Origin: Cheiracanthium punctorium
Taxonomy: Eukaryota; Arthropoda; Arachnida; Araneae; Cheiracanthiidae
Length of the DNA stretch: 64,000 nt
Reading direction: 5' to 3'
Assembly (NCBI GenBank): GCA_038373885.1
Contig: JAWZYV010011908.1
Location: 1,054,001 to 1,118,000, forward strand
The notes under the pieces were generated by a model. The model was not told the origin of the DNA. It did not search any database and saw only the letters and a program-made list of their open reading frames with translations. Made by a program: the position numbers and the translations under genes. This document shows, in pieces, positions 1-12,262 of this stretch. Each line of letters begins with the position of its first letter. Position 1 is the first letter of the stretch.

Positions 1-656
1 CACATTTCAACACCATCTGGTAATTTTATATTCATGAATTTGATTTAAAAGAGGAAAACGGATTGTTTTAACCAACCAAACGATTGTTTTGTCCTTTGAG
101 GGGCTGCAGAGGTGAAAATTTCTAGAACATGAGCATTTGTAGCAAGTAGGATATTTGGATTGGGTGGATTTGCAAAGTTAAATTTACAAAAATGAATAGA
201 AAGAATCTGAAGTTTTTTAACCGCATTTTTTTCTCTTATTTTTACATATTAAACCTCCCAGCTCCCTCCCCCATTTTTTTTCGTCCAAATACTCCTAATA
301 TATAGCAAGAATTTTGGCAAAAATTGTGTGAAGTGTTTAGTATCCAGCCTCATTCTATCGAATTGGTGATAAAACTGAACCATGTGACCCACATAAATGG
401 AGACTGTTTACAGGCTCATCAAAGTTTGAAAGTTGTCCCATTGGCCAATGGAAATGATTTACTATCTATCACCGAATGCATTCTCTGGATATGAAGGAGG
501 CATGCGGAAACATCAGCTGGATCTTCGAAAAAACCTGTTATTATGATTATGATTGGAAATTTTGCGTTGATTTAAAAGTTGTTGATCTTTTCAAGGACTT
601 GCAACCAAAGAAGGGTAATGCGAGCATGTTGGCAGAGGTGGGCGGAAACCAGCTCA
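1..656. other. AT-rich intergenic sequence, nothing recognised
   Basis: There is no repeat structure, RNA gene or recognisable protein similarity on either strand. Short open frames here have no family features. Confidence 0.6.
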
Positions 657-752
657 CGGAAAAAAGCCCACCAGAAAAAAACGCACCCAGGAGAAAGTGC
701 ACTGGAAAAAAGCGCACCAGGAAAAAAACGCACCAGAAAAAAAGCGTACAAT
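657..752 (+). repeat. Short A-rich minisatellite
   Basis: About five imperfect copies of a 17-22 bp unit of the form GAAAAAA(G/A)CGCACCAG follow one another. An open frame runs through it, but the lysine-rich translation only reflects the repeat. Confidence 0.7.
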
Positions 753-3183
753 GTTTAAGGGGTTTATTTATTAAGATGAGTGGGGGTGGAAGTGAAATAA
801 AAAATGTAAGAAAGGAGTGGATATCCGAAAGGGCACAAATAGAGGTACATTCTTGCATTTTGTATTTCATTTTTACACTAAAATGCTTCGCACTCTGAAT
901 GCCAAATAGACACACTTGTATTTTCATAGCATTCAGTTAAATATCGGGTTCAAATTTGTAGAAGAGGGGGGTGAGGGCATTCAATTGACTACTGGGCTCT
1001 TTGTTTTGAATAAAAGTGCAGATGTGTGGTAATTTCATTTCTTATGTAAAAAAATTAATTAATTAATAAAAAATTAATTAATTAATAAAAAATAATTTAA
1101 TGACGTTCCTAACAAACTAAGACTTAATTGAAATCATGAGGGTTGTGGGTTATAGCTTGTTTTATAAACACGTGGGTATTAAAACGAAAAGGGGCACAGT
1201 GCCTTTAAAACCTTCAAAATATCGATTTTCGTATTTTAACATATTCCGAATATTCATTCATTTATCAACACTGTGCAAAAAACCGCATTAAAAAAGTCCC
1301 ACTAGATCATGAGTTATAAAGATTTTTGTAGGTCATTGTGTAGCCGGCAGAATGTAGAAATGAAACTTTAAATCGTGTTTTCTGAGAACGACTAATTTTC
1401 AACCTGCACGCACGATTACTTTAAAACTATAAATGCTACCCTTCTGAAATTTATTTTCCAAGTGTATCTACTTACAGTGTAGGCACACTAAAAACAAAAA
1501 AATATCTCATTATTATTTTAGTTTTGTTTTAATTAGAAATATGTGTTTTGCACTATTTTTGATAAATTTTAAATTTTAGTCCCTCTTTTTCAATGTATTT
1601 TTCTTTTAAGTTGACGATAAGTATCTTACAAATATAATGTGTCAAGAATTGTTGCTGTGTTTGCTTTTTTTCAAATTTTACAGTGCGCGCAGTACTTTCT
1701 GATTACCATTGTAACGTACTTTTTTTAACTTAAATTAAAGAATTAATTTTGTTCTCAATTGAATTCTCAATAAATTTGTTCCTACAAAATTATGTAAAAC
1801 TGTTCCTGAAAACTTTTTGGCTGCTTTGCACACATGAAATTATATTTGTGGGTTGCCTGAGCCTCGGAGCACCCAAATTGTCAGCGCTACTGCCTTCATT
1901 CTCATACGAAACTCTTAGGCCTTTACTCAATGTACTCTAACTAGTATTTTTAAATGCATTCGCCTGTTATTTTTTTTAGAAAAGCATTTGCTTTATTAAA
2001 AATGAATAGCTACGTTTATGTTACTCTTTATTAGTACTATTTAATGATTATTTAATTTCTAATTATATATTTTTTATTGCTTTAAATTTGTTTAAGTAAA
2101 AATAACTGCGAATCCAGCTCTTGGGCAGTTTTGAAAACTAATAAATTATGTCTGAATGTATATGCAAGATATTCAGTATGTTTCTTTATATGCAATCACA
2201 AACAAATGTTTTGAGAAAAAGTACACAAGTCACACACACATTTATTTATTCCATTTTAATTCAAATGAATGACTGCCATTGCTACCATCGTCCTTTTTCC
2301 TCAGAATAAAAACTCATGAGGCCCAAAAAAAAAAAAAAACTATGTCTATTTACACTATTAATTGCTAAGTAAAGGTTGGTCCCCCGCCCAATTTGTAGTT
2401 ATTGCAAAATGATGCAGTATTACTTATATTATGAAAGATAACCAACAATACAAACATTTCAAGTGCATCTGTATATTTTGTACTACAGTGAGACATACGA
2501 TACGTAGATATAAACAAAGAGTGGATTTGGCCCCGCAAAATTTTTTCGGGGTGCGATATTAAATTTATTCAGGGAAATACTAAACCGTTAAAAAATAATA
2601 TTATAAATAATGATTATATATCTCGCAACCGTCCAAGATAGCAGGCACCTAACCAGAAAACAACATCGGGGGGGGGGGGGGGGGACTGGAAAAGGTAGAA
2701 TTTCCCACAAAAAAAAAACTTGATTTTCAGCATCCAGTTAGCAAAAATCCAAATTTCGGGAGAGGGCAGGTTCCCATGCCCACCCCCTTTGGCCCGTCCC
2801 TACCTCCTAGTCTATGTTAAGGGTGTTTGTTTCGAAGAAATAAGTTGTAAAAATTGTTTTAATAGGTTTAAAACAAACCTGTTATATGTTAGACACTCGA
2901 AAAAATTAATATGATTCTTCATAAACTGTAGTATGAACTTATATTAACTGTAAACTTATATGTCTTAATGTAATCATAAAAAATTCTTTAGCAGAAAAAT
3001 CGCCTCCCAAAATGAGCCGATTCGCTTCCGTGTAGAGAAATATTGCAAAATATCGTAAATTTACGATTTTTTTTTATGGAAGAATGTTTCAAAATTTTTA
3101 TTGGGTGAACGTTTATATGAATTCAATACCGCCTGTGAAGAGTCTTTCTCAAATTTTTTTGAGTCTCTAGCATCAGCAATTCT
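753..3183. other. AT-rich intergenic sequence with low-complexity runs
   Basis: No gene is recognisable. The stretch holds a duplicated TTAATTAATTAATAAAAA block near 1055-1093, a poly-A run near 2322-2338 and a poly-G run of about 16 near 2669-2684. Remaining short open frames lack family features. Confidence 0.6.
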
Positions 3184-3523
3184 TTAACCCATTAAGCGCC
3201 AAAGCTCCCGTTAGGGAACATCTATTATATATTTTTTTTTCTTAAAATATTTTAACGCAATTTACGAAATACAGATTTTATATAAACATTTACACGATAG
3301 GGTGTGTTATATATTTTTATCGGAACAATATATTTTAATTTATTGTTTTTTTTTTCTAATTTTTAAAAAGTGAAATTTTGTCTTTATGACTGCCTTATAT
3401 AAAACAAAAAAATAAATAAATAAATAAATGGTCACTTAAATGTTTCAAGTAGAATGCATATTTAAAACCAAAATCTTGAAGAACAACATTCTTATAATCC
3501 TGCATGAATAGATTCCTATATAG

Positions 3524-3853
3524 CAGCGTTTCTCAGCCTGTGGGGCGCGACCCCCAAGGGGGCGCAGAGCGTTTGCAGGGAGGTCGCGAGAAAAACAAAA
3601 GAGCAAGTAGTGATGCATGTTTTTAAAAAAAATCAGCTTACTTATCCTCATTTTATTCAAAAATATATCCATTTTCCCTTAAAATGTTCATTCAAACTTT
3701 ACTGATAACATTATTTTGTAGAAAATTCGACTAATTGTTCATTGTTAAAGATTAAAAAAACTGAATGTATGCTGAAAAATGTGAGGGGGGGGGGCGCCAC
3801 CATAAGTTACCCTTTGTTTGGGGGCGCGACATTAAAAAGGTTGAGAACCGCTG
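3524..3853. mobile_element. 330-bp hAT-type MITE
   Basis: The terminal inverted repeats are CAGCGTTTCTCAGCCT on the left and CAGCGGTTCTCAACCT on the right (reverse complement). The flanks are 8-bp duplications, CTATATAG at 3516-3523 and CTATAAAG at 3854-3861, with one mismatch. The inner ends are rich in GGGGGCGCGAC. It is non-autonomous and lies inside the piggyBac-like shell. Confidence 0.8.
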
Positions 3854-4109
3854 CTATAAAGGAATGTTGAAAACGCTTATATTGTCTGTTCCCACAACGG
3901 GAGCTTTGGCGTAGAGGTGGGGAAAACCGTTATTTTCAAAGAACAGTTGTTCACCGTTCCCGTTCTTTTTAAAAGAACAGTTCTTTTTCCTGTTCTTTTG
4001 AGAACAGGTTCTTTGATTTATGGTAGCTTTATTATGACTATTTTATTAAATTTAAAAATGAAAATATACGTCTTTTTAACATGTACTATACTTTAGAACA
4101 GTTGTAAAA

Positions 4110-4498
4110 CCCACAGTGGTCTGGGCACTAAACTCCGTTTCCATAAGAACACGAAAAGTGAAGCAGCATCCGGATTGGCCAGTGCTTGGGAGGGTCAACT
4201 TCCTCTCGGGTCGACTGCTGTGGGACCGTGTGCCCTAATGGGAGCGGGTGCACGTAAAATCCGTCGTGGCTTCAATTTCCTCCAAATTGTTAAACGATAC
4301 CTCTGGGGGTGCCGATTTCAGGGGTGGGTCCCTCCTCTGGAATTGGTTCAAAATTAGGGGACCCCAAGCTGAGTCGCAGTTCCTCCCACTAGGGCTCATT
4401 AAAATGGAAGCAGCCCCTTCCGCCCATCGCCTGCCTATTTGAGGGATCTGGCACCGCCCCGCGGGTTGCCAGAGGGCATTAGCAACAACAACAACAAC
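4110..4498 (+). repeat. 5S-rRNA-derived SINE
   Basis: Bases 4145-4199 resemble the 3' half of 5S rRNA, including the internal promoter region: GTGAAGCAGC corresponds to GTTAAGCAAC, and AGTGCTTGGGAGGGT to AGTACTTGGATGGGT. By eye about 28 of 42 positions match. A non-5S body follows and ends in an (AAC)n tail at about 4482-4497. TGTAAAA at 4103-4109 and 4499-4505 looks like the target duplication. A 5S head, unrelated body and short-repeat tail is the SINE3 architecture. A diverged 5S pseudogene is less likely because of the tail. Confidence 0.6.
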
Positions 4499-6622
4499 TG
4501 TAAAATGTTTAAAAAAAACTTTGCAACCAACATTCTGGCTTTCTTCAATCAAGTATGTTAACAGTAATTTTTTGTAAAAATATTTTAATTATATTACCGT
4601 TCTATAATATACTGTTAAATATGCACATCTTTTTAAAATCAAATTTTTTTCCGATGCTTTTTATTTACTTTTGTTATCCTTACTCATAGCACGTGTGTAA
4701 AAATAAATGGAAAAACTGAAATTCTAGAGAGAATTATTTAGGCCAGGCTTAATTTTCGATTACTTACCTGAGTAATACAATATTGCTTACATTAGTAAAC
4801 AATATTTGATTCTGAAAGCTCCTAAAATGACATAATATTCATAACTGTTTGATTAGACTTGTCGGTATTTTAATTGAATATAATGAAACACTATAGAAGA
4901 GCTAAAGAACTAGTATCCTTCATCTGTGTCGCTTTCATTAATTTAAAATCCGTATTTAGTAAAAGACAATATTACAAAATCTTCATTTTTTAAACATTAA
5001 TTTACTCGAACTGAATATAAATTTAAGTACAGAAATGGCTGATTCAATATACACGATATAGATATATGATTGTATATACTTCATACACAGCATGATAAAC
5101 AATATTAGATTCACTTAAAAAATATAAACTACAAATTTTTGTTCATTTTTGACTGGATTAATTTATTTAGATAACTGTTATCATTATTTACAAGACATAA
5201 AAATGATCCAACCACAGAAGTGTTTATTCAACGATTCGATGAACAATATTCCAAGATGCTAATGCAATAGCTAAATCTAAACAAAGAGAAAATCAATTGC
5301 AACGAAACACCAGTTTTGTTTTTGTTTTTTCTGCTTCAGCACTACTACAGTAGCTTCAGCACTACTACAGCAGACCGCCGAAGCTGATAATCTGCGATGA
5401 ATTTCCTCCCCTCTCCCCTTTCCTAGTCTTATTCTCAGTCCACACCATAAATTTCATGATAAAGCGAACGGAAGATGCAATTTTCAACAGCCCCACTTGG
5501 AATACATTCGGGAAAGCTTCCACCCTATAGTCAAAGTCGTAACCCTTGGAGGAGGGGAAAGGGGGGAGGGGGGGTTGTAGGACCGCTGGAGAGGGAGTAC
5601 CCCCTTCAAGGCCGTACCCAGGGGTCTGGTCCACCACACCCCCGAAATTTAAACTTTTGTTAACAAACAAATAAAGATGAAGTCTTTGTGAAAAGTTCAA
5701 CCTTTCTTTCGTTTGGTATCCCTCCGAAATTTTTGTCTGGATAAATTTTTTTCTGGATACGGCTCTGACCCCTTGTACCCGAGGAGGTGAATCAGGAAGT
5801 CTGCTCCCCCCCCCAATTTAAAATGTTTTTAACAAAATAATAATGATGAAATCGTTTTATGAAAAATTCACCCTTTTCCGCCGTTCGGTCCGCCTCTTTA
5901 CCTTAAAAAATTTTTATTGTTCCAGGTCTAGCTCTAAAAGGTTATGGATCCGGCTCGAATAATAATAATAATAATAATAAACATTCATTGTTTGGCTGCG
6001 ACTACAAATAAAAATATATGTCTCGGGCTCCAGCTTAAAAGATATGGCTTTGGTTCCAACGACAAATATTTTTAGCTCTAAATCTTAGACTTTAACTCAA
6101 AATATTAAATAAATCCATCTCAAGTTTAAAAAAAATCATTGTGTAGCCTTTAGGTTAAAAACATACGGCATGGACCTGCACATTTCCAATAGGGGAGCCC
6201 ACGAAAGAGTCGATACACTCTTAGAGGTTAAAAAGAAAAAAAGAGTAAAGTTTCAGCTTAAAAAGTACATGCTCCAGCTTAAAAATTAAAGACTCCGTTT
6301 AAAAAGCTGTTAAGTATCAGGCTCCAGATTAAAAATAATACGCGTGTATAAATATGTCGATTGCTTCGACTACGATTTAAGAAAATGAATACGAGTTTGG
6401 CATATAAAATTACATGGCTCCGAAAATCCAGATTAAATGGCTTCCGACCAGGGCCATACCTAGAAAATAATTTCGGAGTCGGGCAGCATGGTATATCGGG
6501 ATAAAATTTTCAGGATATATCCCCCACACCCAATTTCTGTCTAATTTAGCAAGATTAATTTGTTTTTATTATTGCGCAAACATTTCGTTCATTTATACAT
6601 CACTACATTTCATACCCCACAC

Positions 6623-6782
6623 CATGGGCGCCGGCAGAATATTTCCCAGGGGGGGGCAAAGACTACTTCAACGTATAGTTACCATGGTTGAAAGAGCAAA
6701 AAAGCAAAGGATAACACTGCATACAAAAATCCAGGGGGGTAGGGGCATTGCCCCCCCTTGCCCTATGCTGTCGGCGCCCATG
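6623..6782. mobile_element. 160-bp hAT-type MITE
   Basis: The terminal repeats CATGGGCGCCGGCAG and CATGGGCGCCGACAG (reverse complement of the right end) are flanked by 8-bp duplications CCCCACAC (6615-6622) and CCCCTCAC (6783-6790) with one mismatch. The interior has G-run and C-run inner arms. It is inserted in the 3912-7879 hAT element. A half-copy of a similar element appears near 30050-30230. Confidence 0.7.
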
Positions 6783-8461
6783 CCCCTCACCATCCCCACA
6801 CAGAAAAAATTTTCTGGCTACGTCCCTGTATAAATACACCATGGACATATAATGTAATAACTTCGGGGGAGCGGCGTCCGAACTCATAGGACCCCCCTCC
6901 CCGTCTAAGTACGGCATTACTTCTGACTCCAAGTCTACAACTTTGACCCTAGCTCAGAACTTAATTAAAGCAAAAGAACAGGGAACAGATCAATGAAAGA
7001 ACACCTTTCATCGAAGAACAGTTCATTTAACCTGTTCAGCAAGAGAACGCCTTTTACCCCGTTCCGAAAAAGAACACCAGCTCAGGAAAAGAACGCTGAA
7101 CTAGGTGTTCCCGCTCACTGCTCGGAGAATTCCTCCAGTCGTGATCAAAGAACGTGTTCTTTTCAGCTCAAGTTTTCAGCCAATAAGAGATGGCTAAGAG
7201 CGTATGAAGCGAAGGCGCGTTTTATATGGAGATAGTGTAATGCTTATATTATTGTTTGACGTTGATAAAATATTTTTTTTCGATTTGTTTGTGTTTCAGA
7301 CTATCGTTTTCTTTATTATTATTTTTTTTTTACTTTGATTGAAACTGAGTAGTTTGGCTGGAATAATAAAAATTGACGAATTGATTTCCTGTGAGTGCAT
7401 TTCGTATTGAACATATAAGAAAGCTTCTTATTCTTTGCCCGGGTCCACTTTAAAATTATGTTAGGTTAGGTTAAAAGTTTTATCCTCCCCCCCCCCCCCT
7501 CAGATAATCATCTTCGTTATCATTATTTCTCAAAATAACTAAGATTCCACTATTAGAGTTTGATAAAGCTAAAATTGTGAACTTCTGTCCCCAAAATCAG
7601 ATACGTAGCCAATGTGGGGGAGGGGGGGTCTGCCCCCCCCCAGAATTTAAATTTTTCTTAGCAAAAAAATATTAATCGTGCCTTTCAATGAGAAATTTCA
7701 CCTTTAAGGCATTTTCCAAAATTTCTCTTTTCAACACGCTTGCCTGCCATAAAATTTTGAAGCGTCGGACCTTAATGAACTGAGAACATGTTTTTGCCGT
7801 GATCACTGAACAGGGTGTTCCCGTTCTTTCTTGAGAACAGGTTCAAAAGAACAGGGTGTTCATTCTTTCCCCATCTCTACTTTGGCGCCCTCCCACTAGT
7901 TAGCATTTCCAGTTTGATTTTGCTACCGTTCAACAATAAAGAAAGGTTTGGCACTTCGCCAGCTGGTTATTTCGTACATTTATAGTATCAACGACAAAAA
8001 TAATTACTTTGTATATACAGTTTCGTGGAGCATCTGCGTAAAAAAAGAAATTGCAGTATCCAAAATGGAGAAAGACATTTATCCCCATAAGACGCCAAAG
8101 CTCCCACTACGGGAACATGCTATATTTTCTAAATGCTTTGAGTTTAAAGAAAAATTCCAACTGTTCTATAATAGAGGCATGCAATGTATGTAAAAAATGT
8201 ATATACATTAAAACATTTCTATCTGATTCTCATAGCGGCGTTTAATGGGTTAAAAAGCTGTTCAAAAGTTGAGTGATTTCTTAAAAGAACCACCTTAAAG
8301 TAATTTGCAAGGAGATTCCATCGCATGCAATTACTTTTTGATGCTTTATACCCGGAAGTAAATATGAAAACATTAGGCAATATCCAACTATGCCAGACCA
8401 CTATAAATGTGAAACGAGTGTACATTTTTTACTTTGCACAATGAAGTAAAAGGACATTTTG

Positions 8462-8628
8462 GCTGAGAAAATATGCGAGACCGGTCTCGCACGAGATGAG
8501 ACTTCCGGGTTCGAGACGAAACTACGGGGTGCGAGAGGACACCATGGGACGATACTTCGATATGAAAGAACGAGACGGAACCAGACTTGAGCCATTTCTC
8601 GTCTCGCATGGTCTAGCGTCCATCCCTA
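8462..8628. repeat. Fragment of a GAGACG-repeat hAT family
   Basis: Multiple CGAGAC / GTCTCG motifs end in AGCGTCCATCCCTA, which matches the right terminus of the complete element at 8947-9091. The left terminus is missing. A 90-residue plus-strand open frame crosses it but is only the repeat translated. Confidence 0.6.
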
Positions 8629-8946
8629 AGTACCGTTCAGGCTGCAAAACCACAAGATCGTTTAATGACGCACTAAGTTGCAAAACAAAGAATCACATAG
8701 CTTCGAATGCTTTTAGAAAAACTATATTTATTGAAGAAACAGTTTATAAACATTTTTCAATACTGTAGTGTCTGGTGGTGGCCCGGCGTTCTAAATATAT
8801 GTGTTTACATTACAATCGAAAACCAGTAGAGTGACTTCGAAAAACATGCCGTTACATAACTTGGCATTAGCACAAACACATCCTTGGATGAGATAACTAA
8901 CGCCAATTAAAAAGCTGCGATAAATTTAAACCAATAAAATTAAAGT

Positions 8947-9091
8947 TAGAGATGGACGCGAGACGACTTTTTTGCGAGACGAGACACACATTTTTAACAT
9001 TATGATATAGGGATTTTTGCGAGACGAGACAAAGCTTTTAGGCTATTTTGCGAGACGCGAGACGCTTATTTTCGTCTCGCGTCCATCCCTA
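8947..9091. mobile_element. 145-bp hAT-type MITE with GAGACG repeats
   Basis: Perfect 8-bp duplications ATTAAAGT occupy 8939-8946 and 9092-9099. The terminal repeats TAGAGATGGACGCGAGACGA and TAGGGATGGACGCGAGACGA (reverse complement) differ at one of 20 positions. The interior consists of GCGAGACGAGAC motifs. Fragments of the family lie at 8462-8628 and 45480-45662. Confidence 0.9.
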
Positions 9092-9099
9092 ATTAAAGT

Positions 9100-12000
9100 A
9101 ATCAAACCGCGAAAGAATAATTCTGAAGGTTGGTGAATGACATCAAAAGAGAATATGCCCAAAAAAGGGCCAACAAAGGGGGAGCAAGAATCCGTTACAT
9201 GCTACAAACTGACGTAAGAATCTATTTTTAGCCAGAAGGCTCCGGGCGGTCGGAGATAAAACGTAATAAAAAGTCATTGCATGTATACGAAATATAAATT
9301 TTGAAAGCCAAGGTAATGAAAAATGAGAACAGAAATATACGTTAAATGCTTGATTTTGATTAAATTTAAGAAACAGAAAACAAAAGACAATTAATATTAA
9401 ATGTATGATCTACATCACATGATCCAATTTATTTTAAAAAAAAACTAATTTCTATGTTTTTAAGCAAATTAAAAAAGGTGAGACTTGTTTACATCTTAAC
9501 TTAAAGTCTTTTGTAAACGATATATATAAATAGCAAACGTATTAAAAATAACAATTGCAATGTGGAAACATAAATACATTGAATAAAATAAAACCACCAA
9601 TTTCAAATATAAAAAAATTTTAAGGGCGACCCGCCCTTCAAGGGTTAATTATAGTCTAAAATTCGTTTTCTCGTCGTCAAATAACTAAACTTTGCATTTT
9701 GTTGTATCACTCTATTGTAAAAAAAAAGTAAAGGCCGCTGCCGCTGGCGCTGTCAGAGCTTGTTGACCTATCTCCTCCTAAACCGTGGGGATTTGAGTTT
9801 CGACTAAGGTGCCCACAGATTCGAAAAATTCCGAGGAACCTGCTAAGCTGACTTGAATTTCGAAAATCGAATTATTTTAAAAGATATTAATAAAAAACTG
9901 AAAAAATAAACAGAATGGTTGCCAGATTTGGCATAAAATCATTCATTGCTTTGCAACAAAGCGTTTCCAAGTATCTAGAATCGCGTGAAATTTACAAACA
10001 TGAGTTAGTATTACGCCCATTTTACGCCAAAATAAAAACTATATGAAATAAGTAACTCAAAATGTGTTACACAAACTTGACAATTTTCAAATAGTAAGTT
10101 CGCTTAGACAACAGGAATTTAGAATTAGCGATTATTCGTTTTTCCAAAACAGAATAGCTAATATCTTGAAAATGAAAAATAATTAAAATGCAGATTATTT
10201 TAAAGCCGGTTCGGTCCAGCTGGATTATTTGCTACCAGTAGAAAAATTTGGCGGCGTTAACTATGCCATTATAGCAGTTATAGTACACTTTGGATATTTG
10301 CTAGCGCGACGAGATGGTATCGGTGCTTCGTGGTGCTACGAGATTCGTGGGGCTAAGTACGCCAATCTGCAAACGATTATGTAAATGAAAATATGGATAA
10401 CGGTTTTCCGGTAACCTTAAATGAACAGTAATTATAGGTTCTGAGCATGTGTAAATCGCCAAATAATGAAAAGTCGCCATTGGTGGCAAGCTATCCTATC
10501 TGTTCCGTAGCTTTTATTAACTTTACATGTGCGCAAGTCGCCAAATAATGAAACATCGCCATGTGTGGCAAATTCGCAAGGTGTTCAATAGGTTTTACAT
10601 TATTAAAAATACAGCTGAAACAGATGTTCTGAATTTATTACGCTTTCGCTCCTAATTAATATAACTTTTCAATGGCAACATTAAATATCATTGTGTTTCT
10701 GAGGAGTGTAAATAATTTTTCCAGCGATTATAAGCGGAGTCCGCACTCCAGGTGAAGTATAGCTCCCCAGCAAACACACTACTGCCCGCAAAATGACGGC
10801 CGGGTACCCGTCGTGCTGGCAAAGTGCCGTATACCGGGAACAAAGTAGATTCCCATCGTCTGGAAGTCACTGGAGTAACAGCGTCTGAAAAGTGCATATG
10901 CGCCAGTACATAACTAGTAACGGCGAACTGCTATGTGTCTATGACATGCACAGAAAAGTTAACGGCGTGGTACTGCTTAAAATGTACCGGGCCAGCACTA
11001 TTTGGCAGTAATGCTCCTGCATATATTTCGTAGTGTTGGCATAAAATTTCGTTATTTTAATTAAATAATATTGTTTCACATTCATACTGTGTGGAAGTGT
11101 TAGGGGATATAAGTTCCGGGCACCCAAAGGCAGGGTCACTATTAAGATTTTTTTTTTTTTCGAAGAGGGGGGTGTGTGTAAGAGGAGAAGTTCATATTGT
11201 GCCTTCAAATATTTTAGTACTAAAAACTAAAATAATACAAGCGAGTTCAGTATGCTATAAAAATGTTTACTACATCGACAGTGAAACCCCCACTCTGTAT
11301 ATGACAGTTTATAACCCCCACTATGCAGTGCCATATTACCGGCAGGGCAAACGGGGCAACTGCCCAGGGCCCACACATTCTAGGGCCCAAAAATCTTACA
11401 TCTTACACTTTTGTAATTTTACAATAAAATTACAAAGGATAAGAAATTTCAAAATTTAAATGATTTTTTAATTATAAAGTATGAACAATGAAAATAATTC
11501 AAATTTACATTTGTACAAATTAATTTAAAGTTATTTTTAATTCTTTGAAAAGCTGTATAGTCGATATAGCATACCAATAGGAAAATAGCAAACCACATTT
11601 TGTAAAGAGTATTTTTAATGTTAAAAAATTGCAAAATTTTTGAATTATTTGTTATTTTAAGAAATATTTACAAAAATGACTATTTACAAAAAGTGGTTCT
11701 ATTCCGTACATGTTAGCAACTGTGATATAGCATTTCGATGTAACGTTTAACTATCTGTTGCTTCTATTGATATTTTTTTATTATATTAAATATAGCAGTG
11801 ATAAACAAAGATATTACTTAATTTTTAATATAAATTAGGTAATTAATGCTTAAATTTACAATAAAACAAATTAGAGCTCCTGCAGTTATTCTGCAATTAT
11901 TAAGCAATAATGAACCAGTATTTTCATGTAATAGTCAAAAATACGGAATGGGGTTCATTTAGGAATTTTATTTTCCTTATGCGGTTTCCATTGCTCTGGA

Positions 12001-12230
12001 ATCAAATGTTTTATACACAACCCTTTTACGGGCCTCTCCATATGTCTACAAAGGAATGCTAAGTGAACTTATTTCCCACGGATAAGGCATGAAGAATCCA
12101 ACTGTTCATCGTGGATTTGGCTGTATTAATTCAGATTATTTATACGAAGTACAAATGAATTTTATATGCATTTGAAGAAAGAAAATAAAAACTTGCTTGT
12201 CTATTTTAATCTGAGATGTGCAAGATAGCC

Positions 12231-12237
<7 letters not shown>
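9100..12237. other. Intergenic sequence, no gene recognised
   Basis: This is AT-rich apart from a more GC-rich patch at about 10720-10930 and a probable MITE-end remnant at about 11335-11395 (AACTGCCCAGGGCCC). Open frames up to 122 codons show no family features and often run through poly-T or G runs. Confidence 0.55.
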
Positions 12238-12261
<24 letters not shown>

Positions 12262-12262
12262 A
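12238..12262. repeat. (TG)n microsatellite
   Basis: An uninterrupted run of TG dinucleotides is preceded by a short TATA run. Confidence 0.9.

Larger units (their letters stand above)
3912..7879. mobile_element. 3.97-kb hAT element, decayed
   Basis: Perfect 8-bp duplications CTTTGGCG occupy 3904-3911 and 7880-7887. The terminal inverted repeats are TAGAGGTGGGGAAA on the left and TAGAGATGGGGAAA on the right (reverse complement). Both subterminal zones, and a block at about 6970-7165, are dense in AAAGAACAG / CTGTTCTTTT repeats, as is common for hAT binding regions. No transposase reading frame is recognisable. It carries a 5S-derived SINE (4110-4498) and a MITE (6623-6782), and interrupts a GAGCTTTGGCG motif of the older piggyBac-like element. 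Confidence 0.8.
3188..8249. mobile_element. piggyBac-like element (TTAA-flanked shell of a nest)
   Basis: TTAA at 3184-3187 is followed by CCCATTAAGCGCC, and the other end reads (reverse complement) CCCATTAAACGCC before TTAA at 8250-8253. TTAA duplication with termini starting CCC is the piggyBac signature. A subterminal motif GCGCCAAAGCTCCC recurs at about 3196 (+), 3900 (-) and 8093 (+). The 8093 copy is preceded by a terminus-like CCCCATAAGACGCC, so the right end could instead belong to a second short element of about 165 bp. No transposase is visible. The body is interrupted by two hAT insertions at 3524-3853 and 3912-7879. Confidence 0.55.

Noticed and set aside
476..927. Opposed open frames of 140 and 126 codons
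   Set aside because: They run through the A-rich minisatellite and low-complexity sequence, and neither has a domain feature.
2669..2684. Poly-G run as a G-quadruplex regulatory site
   Set aside because: Homopolymer G/C runs are frequent in this window, mostly at MITE ends. Nothing ties this one to a gene.
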